Made by a program: the position numbers and the translations under genes. From contig JAYSWJ010000183.1 in assembly GCA_043718065.1 (NCBI GenBank), positions 1-9,573 on the forward strand: a DNA stretch of 9,573 bases, given 5' to 3'. Positions 1-5,720 of the stretch are shown here, in pieces. The notes beneath the pieces are model-generated. The model was not told the origin of the DNA, searched no databases, and was given only the letters and a program-made list of their open reading frames with translations. Positions within the stretch are counted from its first letter, which is position 1, and each line of letters begins with the position of its first letter. This DNA is from JAAFIP01 sp043718065 (GTDB lineage: Bacteria; Pseudomonadota; Gammaproteobacteria; Burkholderiales; Burkholderiaceae_C).

Positions 1-2
1 GT

Positions 3-125
3 CAATGCGCTTGGCTTACTTTTACGGGCCTTGAATCCTCTATCGAAGGTGCATCAATTCGCTTTGAATTGAAAAACGGGGTTTCTCAGGGACGACTATT
101 TAAATTCAGGTTTACTTGGCCGTAA
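3..125 (+). CDS. Possible 3' end of a rightward gene entering from the left edge
   Basis: One forward frame is open from the window edge to a TAA at 123-125. It would encode about 40 C-terminal residues of mixed beta-strand-like composition, ending in RLFKFRFTWP. There is no start codon of its own, so it would be the tail of a gene lying to the left. It would run convergent to the DUF192 gene and overlap that gene's last 14 bases. An open frame this short happens by chance fairly often, and I do not recognise the family. No terminator-like hairpin is visible in bases 1-111. Confidence 0.2.
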   Translation, partial: QCAWLTFTGLESSIEGASIRFELKNGVSQGRLFKFRFTWP

Positions 126-579
126 ACGGTACGCCCGTAAGCTTGGCACCTGCCTTGATGCCTTTTTTAGCGAACCAGCCTTTGTTCATCTCGAGCACGT
201 AGCGCACAGGCTTGGCTGAGCAGTGCGGGTCGGTGGTTTGGGGTTTCATGTCTTCCAGGTTCACCACCGTGCCGTCGTCCGCGACAAAAGCGGCTGTTAA
301 GGGCAGCAGAGTGTTTTTCATCCAAAAGCATTGCTTTGCGGGATCTTCAAACACGAACAGCATGCCTTCATGCAAGGGCATGTCTTTGCGCCACATCAGG
401 CCAATTTGCCGTTGCTCTGGCGTGAGAGCTACCTGCGCGTCGATGCGGTGCATACCAGCCTGAAGCGTAGTACGTTGTAGTTGCAACTGCGGCTCGTCTT
501 GCGCGGCGTTTTGTGCGTAGGACAAGCTGCTGGCGGTCAACAAAATCAGCAGGCTAAGTTTTCGTATTAATGCGTTCAT
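112..579 (-). CDS. DUF192 family protein with signal peptide
   Basis: This is a 155-residue DUF192-domain protein of unknown molecular function, predicted to be exported. Residues 1-22 form a signal peptide: Arg and Lys near the N-terminus, a hydrophobic LSLLILLTASSL core, then SYA before Gln, a good signal peptidase I site. The DUF192 core covers about residues 33-150 and shows its hallmark blocks in order: RQIGLMWR, GMLFVFE, FWMKNTLLPL and YVLEMNKGW. Two cysteines (in KQCFW and in DPHCSAKP) occur where beta-proteobacterial members commonly have them, from memory. The open frame extends upstream to 648, but those codons run into the terminator hairpin of the previous gene and would put charged residues ahead of the signal peptide, so I chose the ATG at 577-579. 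No clear Shine-Dalgarno precedes any candidate start. It lies downstream of and co-oriented with the Ala-rich gene, but a terminator separates them, so it probably has its own promoter in 580-633. Family assignment is firm; the role is not known. Confidence 0.9.
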   Translation of the reverse strand: MNALIRKLSLLILLTASSLSYAQNAAQDEPQLQLQRTTLQAGMHRIDAQVALTPEQRQIGLMWRKDMPLHEGMLFVFEDPAKQCFWMKNTLLPLTAAFVADDGTVVNLEDMKPQTTDPHCSAKPVRYVLEMNKGWFAKKGIKAGAKLTGVPFTAK

Positions 580-633
580 AAGGCCAGAGTCTACAACGTG
601 CATAGAAAAAGAGGACTGATAAAAATGCAGCAT

Positions 634-661
634 AAAAAATGCCCGCACAGGGCGGGCATTT
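634..661 (-). terminator. Rho-independent terminator of the Ala-rich gene
   Basis: A 10-bp perfect stem (637-646 with 652-661) encloses a 5-nt loop. The core is GC-rich, pairing gcccgc with gcgggc. Read leftward, it is followed by a run of six U. It sits about 55 bases past the stop of the Ala-rich gene and just before the DUF192 gene, so it separates the two transcripts. Confidence 0.85.
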
Positions 662-672
662 CAGACTGACAC

Positions 673-728
673 CAGCTGCTAAGTAATTAGCAAGCCGGAA
701 CATCTGCTTGCTAATTACTTAGCAGCTG
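673..728. repeat. 22-bp perfect inverted repeat engulfing a stop codon
   Basis: The arms 673-694 and 707-728 are exact reverse complements over 22 bp, with a 12-nt spacer (695-706). The right arm contains the last codons and the TAA (715-717) of the leftward Ala-rich gene; the left arm is an inverted copy of that gene end. In RNA this gives a long stable hairpin starting inside the coding sequence. There is no U-tract next to it, and the real terminator follows at 634-661, so it more likely acts in 3'-end protection or is a scar of a copying event. Confidence 0.9.
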
Positions 729-1041
729 ATGCGGCAGCTTTAGCCATTTTGGCTTTCTTGGACTTCTTAGCCATTTTCTTGCTAGCTTTAGCAGCTGGCT
801 TAGCATCAGCCATAGGCTTAGCTTCAGCAGCTGGCTTTGCAGCAGCAGGAGCTGCTGCTGCTGGTGCAGCGGCAGCAGGTGCAGCAACAGCTGGCTTAGC
901 AGCGGCGGCTGGAGCAACAGCTGCTGGAGCAGCAGCGGCGGCTGCGGCTTTGGCAGCTGCTGGAGCGGCAGGAGCCGAAGCTTGTGCAAAAGCACCAACA
1001 GCGAAAAGACCAGCAACCAAAGCGGCGAGTAATTTGTTCAT
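715..1041 (-). CDS. Ala/Pro/Lys-rich low-complexity exported protein
   Basis: A 108-residue protein. Residues 1-19 are a textbook signal peptide (MNKLLAALVAGLFAVGAFA), cleaved before QASAP. The mature part has two zones. Residues 20 to about 75 are almost only Ala and Pro with scattered Lys (AAPAA and AAAKPA units). Residues from about 76 to 108 are Ala/Lys-rich with motifs such as KKMAKKSKKAKMAK, giving a strongly basic tail. The start is supported by an AAGGA ribosome site (1050-1054), 8 nt before the ATG. Similar short Ala-rich proteins with signal peptides are common in Comamonadaceae and have no assigned function, as far as I know. The basic tail resembles histone H1-like C-termini, but the signal peptide argues against a nucleoid role; it could bind envelope polyanions (inference). 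The gene diverges from icd and ends in a perfect inverted repeat and a terminator. Confidence 0.8.
   Translation of the reverse strand: MNKLLAALVAGLFAVGAFAQASAPAAPAAAKAAAAAAAPAAVAPAAAAKPAVAAPAAAAPAAAAPAAAKPAAEAKPMADAKPAAKASKKMAKKSKKAKMAKAAASAAK
838..975 (-). repeat. Degenerate GCN-codon repeat tract
   Basis: This stretch of the Ala-rich gene consists of imperfectly repeated GCN triplets with interspersed proline and lysine codons. On the + strand it reads as recurring gcagcagg, gctgctgg and ggagc units. The synonymous codons are mixed, so it is not a pure triplet run, but length change by slippage or unequal exchange is plausible. It also creates long open frames in other frames of both strands, which are artefacts. 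Confidence 0.55.
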
Positions 1042-1115
1042 TTTAAATTTCCTTGAGTTAACGTTACTTCAAAACCATCCAAAAAACTTGAAAGGTATGC
1101 CAACAACGAGACGCT

Positions 1116-1145
1116 ATTTCACTTGGTTGACAGCATTGCTGTAAA
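1116..1145 (-). promoter_or_regulatory. Candidate promoter of the Ala-rich gene
   Basis: Read leftward, TTTACA (1145-1140; 5 of 6 to the -35 consensus) is followed after 18 bp by TGAAAT (1121-1116; 4 of 6 to the -10). This would give a leader of roughly 65-70 nt with a good ribosome site. It was picked by eye within the 231-bp divergent gap to icd, so it is only a candidate. Confidence 0.35.
1130..1142. promoter_or_regulatory. 13-bp palindrome in the divergent Ala-rich/icd gap
   Basis: ACAGCATTGCTGT consists of two perfect 6-bp inverted half-sites around one central base. It overlaps a perfect TTGACA on the + strand (1127-1132) and the leftward -35 candidate (1145-1140). That position fits a repressor or activator site, but a 13-bp palindrome can occur by chance and no regulator gene is adjacent. 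Confidence 0.25.
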
Positions 1146-1233
1146 TAATTTCCAGCTAGAATTAGAGGATTACGCTTAAAACTTGGCCGACTAAAGTGGA
1201 GTTACTTTTTTATGCCGTAAGTTTCGAGTACGT

Positions 1234-1262
1234 TATAACTTTTTTTTCACCATTCCTGGAGA
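1234..1262 (+). promoter_or_regulatory. Candidate icd -10 box and ribosome binding site
   Basis: TATAAC (1234-1239; 5 of 6 to the -10 consensus) is followed by a T-rich leader and GGAGA (1258-1262), which lies 10 nt before the icd ATG. I find no convincing -35 at 16-18 bp spacing. The ribosome site is firm; the promoter call is weak. Confidence 0.4.
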
Positions 1263-1272
1263 CCCATACACT

Positions 1273-2526
1273 ATGTACCAGCACATCAAAGTGCCTGCAT
1301 CAGGCAGCAAAATTACCGTCAATGCAGACATGTCACTCACCGTGCCCAACGAGCCTATCATTCCGTTCATTGAAGGCGATGGTACCGGCCAGGACATCAC
1401 GCCAGTGATGCTAAAAGTAGTAGACGCTGCAGTGGCCAAGGCGTATGGTGATAAGCGCAAGATCCACTGGATGGAGGTTTATGCTGGTGAAAAATCCACC
1501 AAAGTGTATGGCCCAGACGTATGGCTACCAGAAGAAACCTTAAAAGTGTTGCGCGAGTATGTGGTGTCTATCAAAGGACCGTTGACCACGCCTGTAGGCG
1601 GCGGCATTCGCAGCTTGAACGTAGCTTTGCGCCAAGAGTTGGATTTGTATGTTTGCTTGCGCCCGGTGCAGTATTTTAAGGGCGTGCCATCGCCTGTTAA
1701 AGAGCCTGAGAAAACCAATATGGTGATCTTCCGCGAAAACAGCGAAGACATCTATGCGGGTATCGAGTTCGAGTCCGGCAGCGACAAAGCTAAAAAGATG
1801 ATTAAATTTTTGCAAGAAGAGATGGGTGTAACGAAGATTCGTTTCCCCAACACCTCTGGCATTGGCGTTAAACCCGTGTCTAGCGAGGGAACTGAGCGCT
1901 TAATGCGCAAAGCGGTGCAGTACGCTATTGATAACGACAAGCCTTCGGTGACCATCGTGCACAAGGGCAACATCATGAAATACACCGAAGGTGGCTTTCG
2001 CGACTGGGCCTATGCATTGGCACAAAAGGAATTTGGCGCACAACTGATTGACGGTGGCCCGTGGTGCAAGTTTAAAAACCCAAAGACTGGCAAAGAAATC
2101 ATCATCAAAGACGTTATCGCAGACGCGTTCTTGCAGCAAATTTTGCTACGCCCTGCTGAATACTCGGTAATTGCTACGCTCAATTTGAACGGTGATTACG
2201 TGTCTGACGCTTTGGCTGCACAAGTGGGCGGCATCGGCATTGCTCCAGGCGCTAATTTGTCTGATTCAGTCGCCTGCTTTGAGGCTACCCATGGCACGGC
2301 ACCTAAATACGCTGGCAAAGACTACGTCAACCCAGGCTCTGAAATTTTGTCTGCAGAGATGATGCTGCGTCACATGGGCTGGACTGAGGCGGCAGATGTG
2401 ATTATCAGCAGTATGGAAAAATCAATTGCCAGCAAGAAAGTGACCTACGATTTTGCCCGCTTGATGGACGGCGCAACGCAGGTTAGCTGCTCCGGCTTTG
2501 GTCAGGTGATGATTGACCACATGTAA
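1273..2526 (+). CDS. icd: Isocitrate dehydrogenase, NADP-dependent
   Basis: A 417-residue cytosolic enzyme converting isocitrate and NADP+ to 2-oxoglutarate, CO2 and NADPH in the TCA cycle; length is one more than the E. coli enzyme. All key residues align with E. coli numbering plus one. The substrate site has Ser114 and Asn116 in GGGIRSLN, Arg120, Arg130, Arg154 and Tyr161. Lys231 is present, and the metal-binding aspartates are Asp284, Asp308 and Asp312. The cofactor site has HGTAPKY with Lys345 and Tyr346, plus Val352, Tyr392 and Arg396, which is the NADP-type rather than NAD-type set. Ser114 corresponds to the serine phosphorylated by AceK in E. coli, so the same control is possible if aceK exists elsewhere (inference). 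GGAGA 10 nt upstream supports the start. It is monocistronic: a divergent gene lies to the left and a strong terminator follows the stop. Confidence 0.98.
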   Translation: MYQHIKVPASGSKITVNADMSLTVPNEPIIPFIEGDGTGQDITPVMLKVVDAAVAKAYGDKRKIHWMEVYAGEKSTKVYGPDVWLPEETLKVLREYVVSIKGPLTTPVGGGIRSLNVALRQELDLYVCLRPVQYFKGVPSPVKEPEKTNMVIFRENSEDIYAGIEFESGSDKAKKMIKFLQEEMGVTKIRFPNTSGIGVKPVSSEGTERLMRKAVQYAIDNDKPSVTIVHKGNIMKYTEGGFRDWAYALAQKEFGAQLIDGGPWCKFKNPKTGKEIIIKDVIADAFLQQILLRPAEYSVIATLNLNGDYVSDALAAQVGGIGIAPGANLSDSVACFEATHGTAPKYAGKDYVNPGSEILSAEMMLRHMGWTEAADVIISSMEKSIASKKVTYDFARLMDGATQVSCSGFGQVMIDHM

Positions 2527-2544
2527 GCGTGCTACCGCGCTTGC

Positions 2545-2570
2545 AAAAAAGGGCCTGCGGGCCCTTTTTT
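2545..2570 (+). terminator. Rho-independent terminator of icd
   Basis: A-run plus gggcc (2545-2555) pairs with ggccc plus T-run (2560-2570): an 11-bp stem with a 4-nt loop, ending in six T. It starts 18 bp after the icd stop. A small additional hairpin (aagcg 2525-2529 with cgctt 2538-2542) overlaps the stop codon just before it. The A/T flanks make it potentially bidirectional. Confidence 0.9.
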
Positions 2571-2690
2571 ATGGGCTATTTTTTATAAGGCTACAGGTGC
2601 AAGTCTGTGGTGACTCTTGAAAACAAGTGCCTGATCATTAAATAGTTAACACTTATTAAAATGGCAATTGCAGCCATCCCACACTCGAAT

Positions 2691-2719
2691 TTGTGCAGCG
2701 TCGTAAAATCTCGTTTAAT
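2691..2719 (+). promoter_or_regulatory. Weak candidate clpS promoter in AT-rich gap
   Basis: The 211-bp gap 2571-2781 holds no gene that I can support. It is AT-rich, as expected for a promoter region. The best sigma-70-like pair I find is TTGTGC (2691-2696; 3 of 6) and TTTAAT (2714-2719; 5 of 6) with 17-bp spacing. A CTTGAA at 2616-2621 resembles a heat-shock -35, but no matching -10 follows. The call rests on position as much as on sequence. Confidence 0.3.
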
Positions 2720-2781
2720 ATCTTACGAATATAGTAAATAGTAGACGCATTTTTAATGCTTTAAGTTAACTGGACTCACAA

Positions 2782-3138
2782 TTGGCAACTAAAGTACCCC
2801 TACCCGCTGCGCCGCGTACCAAGACCGTTATTGACGACGGCGATGGCACGGTGGTGCTAGAGCGACTTTCTCAAAAAGTTAAACCCCCGCAAATGTACCA
2901 AGTGGTGCTGCTCAACGATGACTACACCCCCATGGAGTTTGTTGTTTTGGTCATTCAAGAGTTTTTTAACAAAGACCGCGAGACAGCCACCCAAATTATG
3001 CTGAAAATCCACCTGGACGGCAAGGGCGTCTGCGGTGTTTTCAGTAAAGATGTAGCGGCCACCAAAGTGGACCAAGTCACAGAAGCCGCAAAAAAGTCAG
3101 GTCACCCATTGCAATGCGTGAGCGAACCCCTAAATTAA
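2782..3138 (+). CDS. clpS: ATP-dependent Clp protease adaptor ClpS
   Basis: A 118-residue cytosolic adaptor that binds proteins with N-terminal degrons (Leu, Phe, Trp, Tyr) and hands them to ClpA for degradation by ClpAP. The ClpS core spans about residues 34-115: KPPQMYQVVLLNDDYTPMEFV, then HLDGKGVCGVF, then HPLQC. The residues that hold the substrate amino group and side chain in E. coli ClpS (Asn34, Asp35, Asp36, His66) correspond to Asn45, Asp46, Asp47 and His77. Residues 1-33 are the variable flexible extension that engages ClpA. The start is a TTG. An upstream in-frame stop (2767-2769) and the absence of an ATG before residue 38, which is inside the domain, leave it as the best choice, and only a weak TGGA precedes it. 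clpA starts 59 bp after the stop with no terminator between, so the two form an operon. Confidence 0.95.
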   Translation: MATKVPLPAAPRTKTVIDDGDGTVVLERLSQKVKPPQMYQVVLLNDDYTPMEFVVLVIQEFFNKDRETATQIMLKIHLDGKGVCGVFSKDVAATKVDQVTEAAKKSGHPLQCVSEPLN

Positions 3139-3197
3139 GCGTATCGTTACGGTAGAGACATTGTTCTCACACCGGGCAACCTAGAAAGAATCACACC

Positions 3198-5513
3198 ATG
3201 ATTGCACAAGAACTTGAAGTCAGCCTCCACATGGCTTTTGTCGAAGCGCGCCAGCAACGCCATGAGTTCATTACGGTTGAGCATTTGCTGCTAGCTTTGC
3301 TAGACAACCCCAGCGCGGCTGAAGTGCTGCGCGCCTGCTCAGCCAATATTGATGACCTGCGAAAATCGCTGGCCAACTTTATCAAAGACAACACCCCCCA
3401 GGTGGCTGGCACCGATGAGGTGGACACCCAGCCCACGCTAGGTTTTCAGCGCGTGATTCAGCGCGCCATCATGCATGTGCAAAGCACAGGCAATGGCAAA
3501 AAAGAAGTGACTGGTGCCAATGTGCTAGTTGCCATCTTTGGCGAAAAAGACTCACATGCGGTGTATTACTTGCACCAGCAAGGCGTAACACGTCTAGACG
3601 TGGTGAACTTTATTGCCCACGGCATCAAAAAATCTGACCCACCCGAGCCTGCCAAGGCAGGCGAGAGCGGTGAGCAGCAAGAAGAAGGCGGTAACGAAAA
3701 AAGCGAAAAAGCCTCACCGCTAGAGCAATACACCGTTAACTTAAACCAGATGGCTAAAGACGGCAAGATAGACCCGCTGATTGGCCGCGATTACGAGGTC
3801 GAGCGCGTGATCCAAATCTTATGCCGCCGCCGTAAAAATAACCCACTATTGGTGGGTGAGGCAGGTGTGGGCAAAACCGCTATTGCTGAGGGCTTGGCAT
3901 GGCGTATTACGCAAAAAGACGTGCCCGAGATTTTGGCTGAAGCTGTGGTCTATTCGCTGGACATGGGCGCGCTGCTGGCCGGTACCAAATACCGTGGTGA
4001 TTTTGAGCAGCGTTTAAAAGGCGTTTTAAAGTCTCTCAAAGACAAGCCCCATGGTATTTTGTTCATTGACGAAATCCATACTTTGATTGGTGCAGGTGCT
4101 GCATCGGGCGGTACGCTGGATGCCTCTAATTTGCTCAAACCTGCGTTGTCTAACGGCCAACTTAAATGCATTGGCGCGACTACGTTTACCGAGTACCGCA
4201 GTATCTTTGAGAAAGACGCTGCTCTCGCTCGCCGCTTCCAAAAGGTGGATGTGGTCGAACCTACTGTGGAGCAAACAGTAGACATCCTCAAAGGGCTGAA
4301 AAGCCGCTTTGAAGAGCACCACAGCGTGAAGTATGCGCTGAGCGCGCTACAAGCCGCAGCCGAGCTGAGCGCCAAATACATCAACGACCGCCAGTTGCCG
4401 GACAAAGCGATTGACGTGATCGACGAAGCGGGTGCCGCGCAACGCATTTTGCCTGCCAACAAGCGCAAGAAAACCATCAGCAAAGCCGAGGTGGAAGAAA
4501 TCGTGGCAAAGATCGCACGCATTCCACCGGCTAGCGTGAGCAACGACGACCGCAGCAAGCTGCGCAATATCGAGCGCGATTTGAAGAACGTAGTGTTTGG
4601 CCAAGACCCTGCGCTAGAGGCCTTGTCTGCAGCCGTCAAGATGGCGCGCAGCGGCTTGGGCCGTGGCGACAAGCCGATTGGCAGCTTCTTGTTCAGCGGT
4701 CCTACAGGTGTGGGCAAGACCGAGGCGGCTAAGCAGTTGGCCAACATCATGGGCATCGACCTGATTCGCTTTGACATGAGCGAATACATGGAGCGACATG
4801 CCGTGAGCCGCCTGATAGGCGCGCCTCCGGGCTATGTAGGTTTTGACCAAGGCGGTTTGTTGACCGAGGCTATTAGCAAAAAGCCGCACGCTGTGCTGTT
4901 GTTTGATGAGATTGAAAAAGCCCACCCCGACATCTTTAACGTGCTGCTGCAGGTGATGGACCATGGCACGCTGACGGACAATAACGGGCGCAAAGCGGAC
5001 TTTAGAAACGTCATCATCATCATGACCACCAATGCCGGTGCCGAGACGATGAACAAGTCGACTATTGGCTTCACTAACTCGCGCCAAGCGGGCGACGAGA
5101 TGGCTGATATCAAACGCTTGTTTACACCTGAGTTTCGCAACCGTTTGGATGCCATGGTCAGCTTTAAGGCGCTGAACGAAGATGTGATTTTACGCGTGGT
5201 GGACAAGTTCCTGCTGCAATTAGAAACTCAGCTAGACCAGAAGAAGGTGGACGCTACCTTTACCGATAAGCTGCGTAAACACTTGGCTAAAACCGGATTT
5301 GACCCGTTGATGGGCGCACGTCCGATGCAGCGTTTGATTCAAGACACGATTCGCAAGGCCTTGGCTGATGAGTTGCTGTTTGGCAAGCTGGTAGACGGCG
5401 GTTTGTTGACTGTAGATGTTGGTGCAGATGACAAAATCACGCTGGATATTCAGCCCTTGCCTGAGAAAAAGGGCAAGATCAAGTCTGAGCCTGAAGAAAC
5501 TGCAGCGGGCTGA
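3198..5513 (+). CDS. clpA: Clp protease ATP-binding subunit ClpA
   Basis: A 771-residue hexameric AAA+ unfoldase that threads substrates into the ClpP peptidase. Residues 1 to about 145 are the Clp N-domain, where ClpS docks. A charged, Glu/Gly-rich linker follows (about 146-172). The D1 module has Walker A GEAGVGKT (220-227), Walker B ILFIDE (287-292) and the ARRF arginine region (344-347). The D2 module has Walker A GPTGVGKT (501-508), Walker B LLFDE (567-571), the pore-loop GYVG (545-548) and sensor-2 GARPMQR (706-712). The ClpP-docking loop reads IGF (623-625) where E. coli has IGL, so partnership with ClpP is expected. There is no coiled-coil middle domain, which separates it from ClpB and ClpC. 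The ribosome site is weak (agaaag about 10 nt upstream). It is second in the clpS-clpA operon and ends in a strong terminator. Confidence 0.98.
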   Translation: MIAQELEVSLHMAFVEARQQRHEFITVEHLLLALLDNPSAAEVLRACSANIDDLRKSLANFIKDNTPQVAGTDEVDTQPTLGFQRVIQRAIMHVQSTGNGKKEVTGANVLVAIFGEKDSHAVYYLHQQGVTRLDVVNFIAHGIKKSDPPEPAKAGESGEQQEEGGNEKSEKASPLEQYTVNLNQMAKDGKIDPLIGRDYEVERVIQILCRRRKNNPLLVGEAGVGKTAIAEGLAWRITQKDVPEILAEAVVYSLDMGALLAGTKYRGDFEQRLKGVLKSLKDKPHGILFIDEIHTLIGAGAASGGTLDASNLLKPALSNGQLKCIGATTFTEYRSIFEKDAALARRFQKVDVVEPTVEQTVDILKGLKSRFEEHHSVKYALSALQAAAELSAKYINDRQLPDKAIDVIDEAGAAQRILPANKRKKTISKAEVEEIVAKIARIPPASVSNDDRSKLRNIERDLKNVVFGQDPALEALSAAVKMARSGLGRGDKPIGSFLFSGPTGVGKTEAAKQLANIMGIDLIRFDMSEYMERHAVSRLIGAPPGYVGFDQGGLLTEAISKKPHAVLLFDEIEKAHPDIFNVLLQVMDHGTLTDNNGRKADFRNVIIIMTTNAGAETMNKSTIGFTNSRQAGDEMADIKRLFTPEFRNRLDAMVSFKALNEDVILRVVDKFLLQLETQLDQKKVDATFTDKLRKHLAKTGFDPLMGARPMQRLIQDTIRKALADELLFGKLVDGGLLTVDVGADDKITLDIQPLPEKKGKIKSEPEETAAG

Positions 5514-5532
5514 TTGTCCTTTCAGTTCGTCT

Positions 5533-5569
5533 AAAAACCTGCCTTGGTGTTTCCAACGCAGGTTTTTTT
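5533..5569 (+). terminator. Rho-independent terminator of clpS-clpA
   Basis: aaaaacctgc (5533-5542) pairs with gcaggttttt (5558-5567). After a single C/C mismatch an inner 4-bp ttgg/ccaa stem closes a 5-nt loop. A run of seven T (5563-5569) completes it. It begins 20 bp after the clpA stop. Confidence 0.9.
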
Positions 5570-5681
5570 ACGTGATGTTGAAAATGACTCTAGATCAATA
5601 TATTTTCATATGATTTAGGCTTGTAACCCAAGTAAATCCTGCTCAAGGAGCTATTTAATCAATAGTGGTATGGTGGTCGTG

Positions 5682-5720
5682 TAGTGTGTAGCTTGGGCAG
5701 TGTCTACACACTAAGCCCAA
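5682..5720. repeat. Inverted repeats overlapping the pobA stop
   Basis: Arms 5682-5691 and 5704-5713 are perfect 10-bp reverse complements around a 12-nt loop. The right arm carries the last pobA codons and its TAG (5704-5706). A second, mutually exclusive fold pairs ttgggc (5693-5698) with gcccaa (5715-5720) and agtgt (5699-5703) with acact (5708-5712), with a 2-nt bulge. Neither fold has a U-tract on the pobA side, so this is not a standard terminator. The rest of the gap 5570-5703 shows no gene. Confidence 0.7.

Noticed and set aside
580..648. Longer start for the DUF192 gene
   Set aside because: It would begin in the terminator hairpin and place extra residues before a complete signal peptide; no ribosome site supports it.
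711..1016. Leu/Gln-rich leftward open frame
   Set aside because: It is a frame-shifted reading of the same repeat tract; runs of Leu, Gln and Pro are what GCN repeats give out of frame.
749..1144. 131-codon forward open frame opposite the Ala-rich gene
   Set aside because: It is the antisense shadow of a GCN-codon tract, gives an equally low-complexity Ala/Gly protein and has no ribosome site. The opposite strand has a signal peptide and AAGGA site.
1196..1408. 70-codon forward open frame overlapping the start of icd
   Set aside because: It is out of frame with icd, which has the ribosome site and a conserved N-terminus.
2616..2640. Heat-shock (sigma-32) promoter upstream of clpS
   Set aside because: CTTGAA is present, but no CCCCAT-like -10 occurs at 13-15 bp, and it lies about 160 bp from the start.
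2661..2741. 26-codon open frame in the icd-clpS gap
   Set aside because: No ribosome site; its length is expected by chance and its composition is unremarkable.
3950..4789. 279-codon leftward open frame inside clpA
   Set aside because: The forward frame encodes unmistakable ClpA AAA+ motifs across the whole span; the antisense product is Ser/Leu/Arg-rich without recognisable motifs.
4614..5087. 157-codon leftward open frame inside clpA
   Set aside because: It lies antisense to the D2 module of ClpA and has no start signal or family signature.
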